Assembly (NCBI GenBank): GCA_028289375.1 | Contig: JANQQK010000038.1 | Span: 148,110 to 212,109 of the forward strand | From: Phycisphaerae bacterium | GTDB taxonomy: Bacteria > Planctomycetota > Phycisphaerae > UBA1845 | Reading direction: 5' to 3' | Length of the DNA stretch: 64,000 nt | Shown: positions 36,031 through 45,264 of the stretch, piece after piece | Layout of the letters: each line of letters starts with the position of its first letter | How positions within the stretch are numbered: the stretch's first letter is position 1 | Made by a program: the position numbers and the translations under genes | The notes under the pieces: generated by a model | Database searches by the model: none | What the model saw: only the letters and a program-made list of their open reading frames with translations | What the model was told of the DNA's origin: nothing

Positions 36031-36117
36031 CGTGCAAGAGCGTTGGCCGATGTCCCTGACATCTGCCACGGACGCGGCCTGACACAAACACCAACGAAAC
36101 AAGGACTTACATCAGAC

Positions 36118-36960
36118 ATGCAGGTCAAGGTAGCCACCACACGGGGTTTCTGCTTCGGCGTCGAGGACGCCATCGAACTGGCAGAACAAGCCATCGACGA
36201 CCACGGCGCCGGCAACATCATCGCCCTCGGCCCCGTCATCCACAACAAGACCGTCGTCAACAAGCTGGAACAGGAAGGCCTCAACCAGGCGGGTGAGCTC
36301 GAAACGATCCCCGAGGGCAAGTCCGTCCTCATTCGCTCGCACGGCGCATCGCCTGAAACACTGCAGCGCGCCAAGGAACGCAAGCTCAACGTCGTCGACG
36401 CCACCTGCGTGCTGGTCAAACGTGCCCAGAACGTCGTCAAACAGCTCCACGAGGAAGGCTACAAGATCGTCATGATCGGCGACGCCAACCACCCCGAGGT
36501 CCGCGGCGTCATCGCATACGCTCCCGAAGTCATCGTCATCGACAAGGGCGACGACCTCGACACAGCCATCCCCTACAAGGAACGCCTCGGCATCGTCGCC
36601 CAGACAACCCACGCACCGGAACACGTCGCATCGGTCATCGCCGAGATCGCCAAGCGACCATTCCGCGAATTGAAAATCGTCAACACGCTGTGTCTCGAAG
36701 TGACCCGCCGACAGGAAGCCGCCGTCGCCCTTTGCAAGGAAGTCGACGTGATGTTCGTCCTCGGCGGGTACCACTCGGCCAACACACGCGAGCTGGCCCG
36801 TCTCTGCATCGAGGAAGGCATGTCGACCTACCACCTCGAAACGTGGGACGACTTCAAACCCGACATGGTCGACGGCAAAACCATCGCCGGTGTCACTGCC
36901 GGCGCGTCAACACCCGAATCAGTCATTCAGGACTTCGTCGCCAAACTCGAAGCCCTCTGA
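36118..36960 (+). CDS. ispH: 4-hydroxy-3-methylbut-2-enyl diphosphate reductase IspH
   Basis: The last enzyme of the MEP isoprenoid pathway, 280 residues, makes IPP and DMAPP. The three cluster cysteines are Cys12 (RGFCFGV), Cys97 (DATCVLV) and Cys192 (NTLCLEV). The active-site histidines His42, His75 and His125 are present, and Glu127 lies in HPEV. The ATG at 36118 places the first cysteine at the family-typical position; the longer upstream frame is not needed. AAGGA lies upstream. Confidence 0.96.
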   Translation: MQVKVATTRGFCFGVEDAIELAEQAIDDHGAGNIIALGPVIHNKTVVNKLEQEGLNQAGELETIPEGKSVLIRSHGASPETLQRAKERKLNVVDATCVLVKRAQNVVKQLHEEGYKIVMIGDANHPEVRGVIAYAPEVIVIDKGDDLDTAIPYKERLGIVAQTTHAPEHVASVIAEIAKRPFRELKIVNTLCLEVTRRQEAAVALCKEVDVMFVLGGYHSANTRELARLCIEEGMSTYHLETWDDFKPDMVDGKTIAGVTAGASTPESVIQDFVAKLEAL

Positions 36961-37005
36961 TAATCTCAGCATCCATTCGCAGCACCGAACGAAAGGACAC
37001 GCACG

Positions 37006-37245
37006 ATGGCAGACCCCAAACATGGAACCGCCCCGATCGTCGTCGAGGAGACACCCGGTAAGAAGGCCTACTGCACCTGTGGCCACTCCGCGAACCTGCC
37101 CTACTGCGATGGCGCCCACTCGCGCGAGCAGACCGGACTCGCCCCGATGGTCGTCGAAATCGAAGAGCCATGCCAAAAAGCCATCTGCCAATGTCACCAG
37201 AGCGGCAGCATGCCCTTCTGCGACGGATCGCACAAAAACCTGTAA
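37006..37245 (+). CDS. CDGSH-type iron-sulfur protein with two cluster sites
   Basis: The 79-residue protein has two CDGSH motifs: Cys23, Cys25, Cys34, His38 (YCDGAH) and Cys61, Cys63, Cys72, His76 (FCDGSH). Each should bind a [2Fe-2S] cluster. Bacterial tandem CDGSH proteins are small soluble electron or cluster carriers. It follows ispH, itself a [4Fe-4S] enzyme, by 45 nt on the same strand, so a shared transcript is likely; a functional link is an inference. Confidence 0.93.
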   Translation: MADPKHGTAPIVVEETPGKKAYCTCGHSANLPYCDGAHSREQTGLAPMVVEIEEPCQKAICQCHQSGSMPFCDGSHKNL

Positions 37246-37299
37246 CATACCGAGAACCTCGGATCAGGTTCGGCGCGGACACTGTTACAGGAAACCAAC

Positions 37300-38730
37300 T
37301 TGCACATCGTCGTAACGTTGTGGTGGCTGTTGTTCTTCACGGCCTTCGGTCTGTCGGTCGGCAGTTTCCTCAACGTCGTCATCTTTCGCCTGCCCCGAGG
37401 TTTGCAGCTCAGCAAACCCACCTGGTCCTTCTGCCCCCACTGCGAAACGCGCTTGGCATGGTTCGACAACCTGCCCGTCCTCAGCTACCTGCGTCTTGGC
37501 GGTCAATGCCGCTACTGCAGTCTGCCGATCTCCGTCCGTTATCCCGTCGTCGAACTGCTGACGGCCATCATCGTCGTCGTCCTGCTCGACGCCTTCTTTA
37601 TCGCCCAATGGCGACAGGGACTCAGCAACGGCATTGACCTCAACGAACGAATCTACTTAGATTGGCCCCTGTTCCTCGCGCATGTCATTCTCTTCACCTG
37701 CCTGCTGGCGATGTCCGCAATCGATCTCCAACACTACTGGATCGACATCCGCTTCACTCACTTCGCCACCATCGCCGGCTTCGTGCTCTTTTCCATCTGG
37801 ACCCCGCAGGCATCTCAGAACTGGATCCGCCCCTACGACACAACCGCCGTCATCTGCCTCGCCGTCTTCGTCACCTTCGTGATCACGCTCTACTTCATGA
37901 ACCGCGCCTACCCCGTTGAAGATGAGATTGACCCGCAGATCGCCGAATCGGAAAACAACGACGAATCCCCACCAGATGAGTCACGTGCAATCATCTGGCC
38001 ACCGCTGCTTGTTCTTCTCTTCGTCATCGTGTCCGCGTTGCTCGCGGACGGGGACCGCACAGGACCGGTCTCGCGCATCTGGCGGGCCGCCATCCCACTC
38101 GCCCTGCTTCTCATCGCCATCCTCCGCGAAGCCGCCACCGTCCGCGAATCCGACACCGAGATCATCGAAGCCATCGAAGAAGAAGCCCCCGACGCCCGCC
38201 GTCAGACACTGTTCGAACTCTCCATTCTCACGCCCGCCATCATCGTCGGTGTCGCCATGTTCCTGCTTCTGCGAACCGAATCAACAGGATCCGCCATCAC
38301 CGCCATCCTGCACTGGAACCCCGCCGGCGAGTGGCAACCGCTCTGGGGACTCGGCACTGCCGCAAGCGGATACATCATCGCCGCCGCCATCGGCTGGACC
38401 GTCCGCATCCTCTCCAACCTCGCTTTCGGCAAGGAAGCCTTCGCCACCGGCGACATCCACATGATGGCCGCCGCCGGCGCGGTCATCGGCTGGCCCACCG
38501 TCCTCCTCGGATTCGTCGTCACCTGCGTGATCGCCTCGCTTGGCTGGGTGCTGCTCCTGCCCTTCAAGAAAACACGTGCGATTCCGCTGGGCCCTTGGCT
38601 GCTGCTCGGATTTCTCACAGCCACCATTCTCTACCAACCCCTTATCGAAACACCAGTTATCCAAAACCTGCTCTTTATCGTGGATCACCTCGTCCTGCAG
38701 AACCCACAGGAATCACCCGTCATGCCGTAA
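37300..38730 (+). CDS. Type IV prepilin leader peptidase with long central insertion
   Basis: The TTG at 37300 follows AGGAAA with 6 nt spacing. The N-terminus has the prepilin-peptidase signature 'SVGSFLNVVIFRLPRG', and two CxxC pairs (Cys45/48 and Cys70/73) form the zinc-binding loop. The catalytic aspartates are Asp142 (SAIDLQHYW) and Asp385 (TGDIHMMAA). At 476 residues it is much longer than the usual 230-290, because an insertion of about 200 residues with an acidic loop and extra membrane segments separates the two catalytic parts. It cleaves and methylates prepilins or pseudopilins; none is encoded nearby. Confidence 0.88.
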   Translation: MHIVVTLWWLLFFTAFGLSVGSFLNVVIFRLPRGLQLSKPTWSFCPHCETRLAWFDNLPVLSYLRLGGQCRYCSLPISVRYPVVELLTAIIVVVLLDAFFIAQWRQGLSNGIDLNERIYLDWPLFLAHVILFTCLLAMSAIDLQHYWIDIRFTHFATIAGFVLFSIWTPQASQNWIRPYDTTAVICLAVFVTFVITLYFMNRAYPVEDEIDPQIAESENNDESPPDESRAIIWPPLLVLLFVIVSALLADGDRTGPVSRIWRAAIPLALLLIAILREAATVRESDTEIIEAIEEEAPDARRQTLFELSILTPAIIVGVAMFLLLRTESTGSAITAILHWNPAGEWQPLWGLGTAASGYIIAAAIGWTVRILSNLAFGKEAFATGDIHMMAAAGAVIGWPTVLLGFVVTCVIASLGWVLLLPFKKTRAIPLGPWLLLGFLTATILYQPLIETPVIQNLLFIVDHLVLQNPQESPVMP

Positions 38731-38742
38731 GGGACGCTTGTC

Positions 38743-39102
38743 ATGAAGCGCATCGCAGCCTATCTTAAACTCGTCTTCCTGGTGACGGTGGTATTGGTCG
38801 TCGCCCTGGTGGCCTTCAACAACCGCAAGAACGTTGTAAACGTCTGGTTCTTCAAGTCATACGAACAAATCAACGTCTTGTGGCTGATGCTTGTCACATC
38901 GGTGATCTCCATCGTGACCTGGTGGCTGCTGACGGCCACCTTCGGTGTCTGGCGCGACCTTCGCGAGTTGGCCGCAGAAGCCGAACGCAAACAGAAAGAC
39001 AAACAACATGAAGACCTCGCCAGGAAACTGGCGGAGACGGAAAAGCGCATCGACGGGCAGCGGGAAGAAGCCAAGGTGCGGCAATCAGAAGACACGGGTT
39101 AG
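38743..39102 (+). CDS. LapA-domain (DUF1049) membrane protein
   Basis: The 119-residue protein has two transmembrane helices with 'VAFNNRKNVVNVWFF' between them, the pattern of LapA/DUF1049 proteins. A charged cytoplasmic coiled coil ends the chain. The E. coli relative LapA helps lipopolysaccharide assembly; the role here is not shown. It begins 12 nt after the prepilin peptidase stop and runs toward the OmpA-like lipoprotein gene, suggesting a cell-envelope operon. Confidence 0.85.
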   Translation: MKRIAAYLKLVFLVTVVLVVALVAFNNRKNVVNVWFFKSYEQINVLWLMLVTSVISIVTWWLLTATFGVWRDLRELAAEAERKQKDKQHEDLARKLAETEKRIDGQREEAKVRQSEDTG

Positions 39103-39144
39103 GAACCTGCGCGACGCAGGTCCAAGCGAGTAGGAGGTTACACC

Positions 39145-39813
39145 ATGCACAAAATGCGCAACGCCATCATGACGGTCGCCCTCATCGGCACCGCCATCCT
39201 GACCACAGGATGTGAGTCCACCCAGAATGAGAAAGACGCGCAGATCGCGCTGTTGGAAGAATCCAATCAGCGCTACGCCGAGGAGCTCGCCGCGCTGCGT
39301 CGCGAGATGGACTCCGAAGATGATCAGGTCACAAGCCTCCGCGGTCAGCTGGCCCGCTGTCAGGATGATCTTGATTCCTCACGCATGCAGTTGGCCGCCA
39401 TGCCATCCGGCGCCGAAGACGACGGATGGCAGGCTGTCCCCGGCGGCGCCATGATCGCCCTCGAAGGCAACGTCCTCTTCGCCTCTGGAAAAACCAAGCT
39501 CCGCAACACCGCCGTCTCAAGCCTCGATCAGATCGCCAGCCGCATCCAGTCGAGCTTCTCCGAGAAGGACATCTTCGTCTTCGGACACACCGACAACGAC
39601 CCGATCAAGAAGAGCGGCTGGAAGGACAACTGGGAACTCTCCGCTCAGCGATCGCTCAGCGTGACGCGCTACCTCAACGAACGCGGCATCTCGCCGTCGC
39701 GCACCGTCGCCTGTGCCGCCGGTGAGCACCGCCCGCGCGTCCCCAACACAAACAAGTCCAACAAAGCCAGCAACCGCCGCGTCGAGATCTTCGCCATCGA
39801 TCCGGTTCGCTGA
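39145..39813 (+). CDS. OmpA-like peptidoglycan-binding lipoprotein
   Basis: GGAGG precedes the ATG. A signal peptide ends in LTTGC with the likely lipidated Cys23. A helical coiled-coil segment (about 25-85) follows. An OmpA C-terminal domain comes last, with 'FASGKTKLRN', 'DIFVFGHTDNDPIK' and 'NRRVEIFAI', of the MotB/OmpA type that binds peptidoglycan. The 222-residue protein probably tethers the outer membrane to the cell wall. The lipobox has Thr where Leu is usual at -3, so lipidation is likely but not certain. Confidence 0.87.
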   Translation: MHKMRNAIMTVALIGTAILTTGCESTQNEKDAQIALLEESNQRYAEELAALRREMDSEDDQVTSLRGQLARCQDDLDSSRMQLAAMPSGAEDDGWQAVPGGAMIALEGNVLFASGKTKLRNTAVSSLDQIASRIQSSFSEKDIFVFGHTDNDPIKKSGWKDNWELSAQRSLSVTRYLNERGISPSRTVACAAGEHRPRVPNTNKSNKASNRRVEIFAIDPVR

Positions 39814-39838
39814 TCGACACCGATAATTCAGCGTTCAA

Positions 39839-39870
39839 GGGCGTATCCGCAAACGCGGGTACGCCCTTCT
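39839..39870 (+). terminator. Rho-independent terminator after the OmpA-like gene
   Basis: GGGCGTATCCGC (39839-39850) pairs with GCGGGTACGCCC (39855-39866) across a 4-nt loop, with one T-G pair. TTCTT follows. Confidence 0.65.
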
Positions 39871-39986
39871 TGCTGCGCGCCACATCCACGCAACCCGTAG
39901 AATCACAGCAGCCGAATCACTATCATGGACACCGATGGCCGGGATCGTGGGATCCCGCGTCCACGCAAGAAGTGTGAGGGGAACTC

Positions 39987-41279
39987 ATGAACACCGCATT
40001 CCGCACCCGTCTGGCTCCGTTGCTCAGCCTGAGCGTCATCGCCATTATCGGACCATCGTCAACCGCTCAAGCACAAATCGGCGCCTGCTGCCTCGGAACC
40101 GGTGACTGCATCGCCACCACCGAAAGCGGATGCACAACGGTCATGGGCGACTACCTCGGCACCGACACCGATTGCGCCGACGCCGTCTGCATCGGCGCCT
40201 GCTGCGGGGACAACAACGCATGCGATGTCGTCAGCCGCGACGACTGCACCACCTCCGGCGGTGACTACAAAGGCCCCGCCTCAACCTGCTTCGCCGATTG
40301 CCCCACGCTCGTCGGCACCACGTTCTCCTATCAGGGACAACTCAAGCAGAGCGAACGCCCCTACACCGGGTCAGCCGACTTCGCCTTCTCCCTTTGGCGA
40401 TCCGCCAACGGCGACGAACAAATCGGCGGAACGTTGGAAATCTATGACGTGCCGGTCAACAAAGGCCTCTTCACACTCGACATCGACTTCGGCATCGAGG
40501 TGTTCGACGGTTCGACGCGCTGGCTGGAAGTCAGCGTCCGCACCCCCCACGATCCCGGTGGCACCGCACCGTTCACGCCCCTCGCATCCCGCCAACGCAT
40601 CGCACCCACACCCTACGCACTCCAAACGCGTGGCATTCAGTCCGATGACAACGGTTGGCTTACCATAGGCTCGCAGGAAGACACAACATTCACCACGCAC
40701 TTCGGCTCGTTTCGTGTGCTCGACGACGAGCGATACGGCATCAATCTCGGCGCCGGCAATCAGCAGGGCGTCATTTCGTGGCTGAACCCAAGTGGCTCCA
40801 ACGCCGTCATGAGGATCGACGCCACTGGTCTGGGCCTTTATCGCGTTCCCGCCACCAACACCCTCGAAGTGAACGGAAACGCCTCGAAGCAGACTGCCGG
40901 CTCGTGGCTGTCCAACTCCGACGGACGCATCAAAACGGACATCGAATCCGTCAGCAACGCCACCGAAGCGCTTCTGAACGTCAACCCCGTCAGCTTCCGC
41001 TACACCCAGCAATACCTCAAAGACAACCCGCGGATCGCCGACAAGCGCTACCTCAACGTCATCGCGCAGGAGTTCGCGTCCGTCTTCCCCGAGTACGTAC
41101 AGGTCAGCAATGAGACACTCGACGACGGCTCGCACATCATGCAGGTCGATACCTACCCGCTGATCATCTACTCAGCCGCCGCCATCAAGGAATTGCACAC
41201 ACGCCTCGAAAAGGCGGAAAAGGAAAACGAAGCGCTCCGCCAGCGCATCGAAGCCATCGAATCGAAGTTGGCCCGGTAA
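39987..41279 (+). CDS. Secreted tail-fibre-type protein with S74 chaperone domain
   Basis: The 430-residue protein has a signal peptide ending AQA. Two Cys-rich 'GACC..' repeats (about 33-110) follow. A beta-rich body starts with FSYQGQLKQ. The C-terminal peptidase S74 domain has 'NSDGRIKTDIESVSNATEAL' and 'YLNVIAQEFASVFPEYV' and ends in a coiled coil. S74 domains help fibres trimerise and then cleave themselves off. Bacterial chromosomal copies outside prophages are usually surface or adhesin proteins, and no phage genes are seen here. Confidence 0.85.
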   Translation: MNTAFRTRLAPLLSLSVIAIIGPSSTAQAQIGACCLGTGDCIATTESGCTTVMGDYLGTDTDCADAVCIGACCGDNNACDVVSRDDCTTSGGDYKGPASTCFADCPTLVGTTFSYQGQLKQSERPYTGSADFAFSLWRSANGDEQIGGTLEIYDVPVNKGLFTLDIDFGIEVFDGSTRWLEVSVRTPHDPGGTAPFTPLASRQRIAPTPYALQTRGIQSDDNGWLTIGSQEDTTFTTHFGSFRVLDDERYGINLGAGNQQGVISWLNPSGSNAVMRIDATGLGLYRVPATNTLEVNGNASKQTAGSWLSNSDGRIKTDIESVSNATEALLNVNPVSFRYTQQYLKDNPRIADKRYLNVIAQEFASVFPEYVQVSNETLDDGSHIMQVDTYPLIIYSAAAIKELHTRLEKAEKENEALRQRIEAIESKLAR

Positions 41280-41281
41280 CG

Positions 41282-41647
41282 TCAGGATGCGTCGTCGAGC
41301 GCACGCAGGTAACGAAAATCAAAAATCCCCGTGTCGTGCCCATCCGACCAGAACAGTTGGATGGCGTACGACCCCACGAGTTGAGCGCTGGTCAGCTTGA
41401 TGTCATCCGGCGACGTCTTCAAAATCGGCAGTAGCGAACCCGTGTCCTTCTCGCGCTCCGTGCGGCACGCAGCGCATGGGCAGTTCTTCCGCAACCGAAA
41501 TGCGGGAAACACGCTGGCTTGACCATCCTTCCACGAAACCCGCAACTCCTGCTCAACGCGCTTAAGCGCCAACGACTCAGGCGTCACCGCGTCCACCGGC
41601 AATGACTGCTGATGTGCCTTCGAAATGGGATCATGCGGCTCACTCAT
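41282..41647 (-). CDS. DUF971 domain protein
   Basis: The 121-residue protein matches the DUF971 / gamma-butyrobetaine hydroxylase N-terminal-like domain ('ELRVSWKDGQASVFPAFRLR', the cysteine pair in CPCAACRTE, 'GSYAIQLFWSDGHDTGIF'). Stand-alone copies occur widely and are linked by context to iron-sulfur and Mrp/ApbC functions; its biochemical role is unclear. Its ATG overlaps the stop of the HtrA gene by 4 nt. Confidence 0.88.
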   Translation of the reverse strand: MSEPHDPISKAHQQSLPVDAVTPESLALKRVEQELRVSWKDGQASVFPAFRLRKNCPCAACRTEREKDTGSLLPILKTSPDDIKLTSAQLVGSYAIQLFWSDGHDTGIFDFRYLRALDDAS

Positions 41648-42948
41648 CGCGCGTAGAACCTCTGCGAAAAACGATCCACCGACCCGTCGTTGTAGAACCG
41701 TAGAAACTCCACATCAATCGGATCGCCCTCATCCACATCCTGAAGCAACATACCCAACCGCTCCGGTGGCCACGCACGATAACGCCCCACCAACACCAGC
41801 AAATCCCCGCGGTTGATCTGCCGACGATCGAAAATCTGGTAGTCCACCCCCGTCACCACCAGCCCCGCGTTGCGACGCAGCCCAAACCGACTCTCCGCCT
41901 TCGGCGATATCTCCTCCAGTTCAAGCCCGAGTTTCTCCAACGCCAGCTTCGCACCGTCAGGCGGTTTCGCCTTTGTCAGTCGCACCTTGGCTTCGCGGAC
42001 CTTCCCGTCTCGCGTGAATCCGATATCCACCACGTCACCGGCCCCATGCCCCAACATGGCAATATGAAAGTCCACATCACGCGCGACCGCCTCACGATCC
42101 ACACGCAACACCACGTCCCCCACTTCAAGACCGGCCTTGTCCGCAGGACTCTCCGGCACCACGTCCACCACCTCCGCCACTTCACCCGCCACGCGAAGGC
42201 CGAACTCCACCCGCTCCAGCCCCTCAATATTCAGAATCTCCGGCAGCAACGCACGCAACTGATTCACCGGAATCGCAAAACCCACATTCTCCGCATCGCG
42301 CCGTATAGCCGTGTTCACCCCGATCAACTCCCCCACCGCGTTCAACAACGGCCCGCCCGAATTACCCGGGTTGATCCCCGCATCCGTCTGAATCAGATTG
42401 CGATACTCGACCTCCTCATCGAACGACAACGTCCGATCCACGGCGCTGATCACACCCATCGTCACGGTGTTTTCCAGCCCGAACGGATTGCCGATCGCGA
42501 TGGCATACTCGCCGATCATGATGTCATCGCTCTGTCCGAGCTTCAGCGGCTGCAATGGCGAACTCGGCTCCACCTTGAGAATCGCAAGGTCATGTCGCGG
42601 GTCCGTCGCAACCACCGTCGCCTCATACTCCCGCCCGTCACCGAACTTCACGCGATGGTCCGCCGATCGCGCCACCACATGATGATTGGTCACAATGTAC
42701 CCGTTCTGATGTATCACAAACCCGCTGCCGCTCGACACCTGCGGATAGTCAAAAATCTCGTCGAAAAATCGACCGAAAATCGAAGGCCGACGGACCTTCA
42801 CCTTCTGCGTCGACGAGATGTTCACCACGCTGGGCCGCACCTGCTCGACGACGTCCACCACGAAATTGCGGCGACGCGCGCGCAGCTCGTCTCGCTCATC
42901 AGCCTGCAGACCAACCGCGAATAACATCACACACAAAACCGCTCGCAT
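41644..42948 (-). CDS. HtrA/Deg-type serine protease with PDZ domains
   Basis: The protein is a periplasmic quality-control protease. The start is taken at 42948, where AGG lies 6 nt upstream and a short signal peptide (MRAVLCVMLFAVGLQA) follows; ATG 42951 and GTG 42972 are alternatives. Of 434 residues, the trypsin-like domain has His90 (TNHHVV), Asp120 (RHDLAIL) and Ser197 (GNSGGP). One clear PDZ domain follows ('ESPADKAGLEVGDVV') and a second, weaker one is near the end. It degrades or refolds damaged envelope proteins. Confidence 0.92.
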   Translation of the reverse strand: MRAVLCVMLFAVGLQADERDELRARRRNFVVDVVEQVRPSVVNISSTQKVKVRRPSIFGRFFDEIFDYPQVSSGSGFVIHQNGYIVTNHHVVARSADHRVKFGDGREYEATVVATDPRHDLAILKVEPSSPLQPLKLGQSDDIMIGEYAIAIGNPFGLENTVTMGVISAVDRTLSFDEEVEYRNLIQTDAGINPGNSGGPLLNAVGELIGVNTAIRRDAENVGFAIPVNQLRALLPEILNIEGLERVEFGLRVAGEVAEVVDVVPESPADKAGLEVGDVVLRVDREAVARDVDFHIAMLGHGAGDVVDIGFTRDGKVREAKVRLTKAKPPDGAKLALEKLGLELEEISPKAESRFGLRRNAGLVVTGVDYQIFDRRQINRGDLLVLVGRYRAWPPERLGMLLQDVDEGDPIDVEFLRFYNDGSVDRFSQRFYAR

Positions 42949-43056
42949 CATCAGCCTGAATCCGTTGCTCACACCTTGTTTCCAAAGGGTAGACGCCGAC
43001 AGACCTGGATTCCTGTCATTCCGACACATTCTGACACAAGCCAATGAAGAAACCAA

Positions 43057-44154
43057 TCAGACAGCTTGCGCGTGAGTGGCATCCGCTGACGACGCATCAG
43101 CCGCGACTTCGGTAGGCCAATCAGCATCAGGCTCTCCACCGCCGGCGAGATGCGTATCAAAAAACGTCACCAAGCGCTCAGCGTACGCCTCCGGCTGCAT
43201 CGACATGCTCCGGTTGTGTCGCGCCCCCGGCACCGCCCAGAACGACTTCGGACCAATGGCCAGATCATGCAACGCCCGCGCCTGCGCGATCGGAATATAC
43301 GTATCCCGCTCCCCATGGATGAACATCATCGGCATCCCCGTCAGCCGCCGCAGCGCCTTCCGCACCGAAGGAAACGCACAACCGAATCGCTCCTTGGCCT
43401 TCTGCAGGATCACCCAGCGAAGGAACCGCCACACCGCAGGCGGATGGTTCTCGTACACCAGCCGGATCTTCGCAAAAACCCGCGCCCAGTGCTTCAACAG
43501 ATACTCGACCGTCGCATCGCTGCTGTACACCCCGTCCACCGCAATCGCAGCCACGTTGTCGACATCCACCGCCGCCAGTACCCCCGAAGCAGCCCCGCGC
43601 GACAACCCCAGAATCCCGATCCGCCGCGACTTGCCCGACTGCTCCAACTCGTCCCCCACATACGCGATCGCCCCCAGCATGTCCGCCAGTTCGCGATCAC
43701 TCGGCAACTGCCGTGGCTTGTACCCTTCCTCACCAGGCGACTCACCATGCCCGCGAAAATCAAACGCGAACACGTCATATCCCGCCTCACGCAGCGGCTT
43801 GCCATACGGATAGTAACTCCACCGATCAAGCCCGAACTCATGCGCGAAGATGATCGTACCCTTCCCCCGCACGCGTGGTGCCGCCGGAAACAGCGTCCCG
43901 CGCAACTGATGACCGTCAAACGCGCTGAACGTCACGCTCGTCCCCTCGATCGGCGCGAAGTCCCGCTTCTCCGGAAAACGCGGCGGACAGAAATCATCAA
44001 TCAGATTCAGCGCGATCCGCGTGTACTTCCGCACGATGTAGCATGGAAAGAGTATCAGCACCGCCACCGTCGGCACGATGCTCGTCAGCGCCCAGTTCCG
44101 TGCAAAGAACTCGAACACCGTTGTCCACGTCGCATTGTCAATCAACAACGACAC
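43057..44154 (-). CDS. Membrane-anchored alpha/beta hydrolase
   Basis: The GTG at 44154 follows GAGG with 8 nt spacing; the longer frame adds 24 residues without support. The 365-residue protein has one transmembrane segment near the N-terminus ('IVPTVAVLILFPCYIV'). The hydrolase fold follows, with Ser185 in GLSRGA, an Asp in GERDTYIP and a His in GARHNRS. It resembles BEM46/dienelactone-hydrolase-like serine hydrolases; the substrate is unknown. It lies before the HtrA gene on the same strand. Confidence 0.85.
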   Translation of the reverse strand: MSLLIDNATWTTVFEFFARNWALTSIVPTVAVLILFPCYIVRKYTRIALNLIDDFCPPRFPEKRDFAPIEGTSVTFSAFDGHQLRGTLFPAAPRVRGKGTIIFAHEFGLDRWSYYPYGKPLREAGYDVFAFDFRGHGESPGEEGYKPRQLPSDRELADMLGAIAYVGDELEQSGKSRRIGILGLSRGAASGVLAAVDVDNVAAIAVDGVYSSDATVEYLLKHWARVFAKIRLVYENHPPAVWRFLRWVILQKAKERFGCAFPSVRKALRRLTGMPMMFIHGERDTYIPIAQARALHDLAIGPKSFWAVPGARHNRSMSMQPEAYAERLVTFFDTHLAGGGEPDADWPTEVAADASSADATHAQAV

Positions 44155-44247
44155 CGCCGCGCCCTCGTGCTCCCCAACTGCCACACCAACCCCGTAAGGT
44201 GTAGCCGCAACACCCCACGCAATCAAGCGACATTCACATCGTGTAAT

Positions 44248-45192
44248 TCACGCCGAAAATCGCGGCTCCTCACCCCGCAAGACCGCCACCACGTCCTCGA
44301 CCACATCCTCCATCGCTGACATCGACGGCCCCGTCCGCGACGCCACGTGCGGAGACAGCAGACAATTCGGCGCTCCCAGCAACGCATCATCCGACGCCGG
44401 CGGCTCCCGCTCCAACACGTCCAACGCCGCCCCCGCCAACCGCCCGTCCTTCAACGCCGCCGCCAACGCCCCACCATCGACCACCGCCCCGCGCGAGGTG
44501 TTGATCAGCATCCCCGTTGCCTTGAATCGCCGAAGCGCCGCCGCATCCACCAGTCCCCGCGTCTCATCCGTCAGCGGCACATGCAGCGACACCACATCCG
44601 CCGCCGAATACAGCTCGCCCTTCTCGATCCTTGTCGCCGCAAACGGCAACACCCCCACGTCCCGAATGTCATTGAACACCACCCGCATCCCCAACCCATC
44701 CGCCGCGATCCGCCCCACCGCCTGCCCGATCCGCCCCATCCCGACGATCCCCAGCGTCAACCCCGCCAACTCCCGCGATCGAAACGTCCGCCGCGCCGCA
44801 TCAAAGCGACCATCCCGCACCATCGCGTCCCCATCCACAATCCGCCGCTCCAAAGCCAGCATCAGCCCCACCGTGTGCTCCGCCACCGCCCGCGTCGACG
44901 CAGCCGGCGTGTACACCACCGAAACTCCCCGCTCCCGCGCAGCCGCCACATCAATGTTGTCCAGCCCCACCCCCGCCCGACCGATCACCCGCAACCGCCC
45001 AGCCGCCGCCAGCACATCAGCCGTCACCCGCGTGTAACTCCGCACCACCAGCGCATCACAATCCCCCACCGCCGCCATCAGCGCCGCCCCATCCCGCCCG
45101 TCGACCGTCCGCACCTCACCCGCCGACGCCAACCGCGCCATCGCCGACTCACCGTACGTTTCCGTCACCAGAATTGTGGGCCTGTCCGCCAT
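44248..45192 (-). CDS. D-isomer-specific 2-hydroxyacid dehydrogenase, phosphoglycerate-dehydrogenase-like
   Basis: Starting at ATG 45192, the 314-residue enzyme has the NAD-binding GMGRIG (151-156) and an Asp after the second strand. The catalytic residues are Arg234 (TSRGAVVD), the Glu in DVLEREP and His282 (SPHVAS). It oxidises or reduces a 2-hydroxy acid. The short form without ACT domain is compatible with phosphoglycerate dehydrogenase or with glyoxylate/hydroxypyruvate reductase; the sequence does not decide. It is divergent from the inositol-phosphatase-like gene. Confidence 0.88.
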   Translation of the reverse strand: MADRPTILVTETYGESAMARLASAGEVRTVDGRDGAALMAAVGDCDALVVRSYTRVTADVLAAAGRLRVIGRAGVGLDNIDVAAARERGVSVVYTPAASTRAVAEHTVGLMLALERRIVDGDAMVRDGRFDAARRTFRSRELAGLTLGIVGMGRIGQAVGRIAADGLGMRVVFNDIRDVGVLPFAATRIEKGELYSAADVVSLHVPLTDETRGLVDAAALRRFKATGMLINTSRGAVVDGGALAAALKDGRLAGAALDVLEREPPASDDALLGAPNCLLSPHVASRTGPSMSAMEDVVEDVVAVLRGEEPRFSA

Positions 45193-45264
45193 GATTGCAC
45201 CGACCCCATCGTCCCACGCACCGCCGCAGTGGGCAACCCAGACACTCCCCCTTACCATCCACGC

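Noticed and set aside
39987-41279. Prophage suspected because of the S74 tail-fibre domain
   Set aside because: No integrase, terminase, capsid or lysis gene is nearby and the protein has a signal peptide and Cys repeats typical of planctomycete secreted proteins.
44347-45264. Long upstream extension of the inositol-phosphatase frame
   Set aside because: This part is antisense to the dehydrogenase gene and is Arg/Pro-rich; the family N-terminus begins at 45265.
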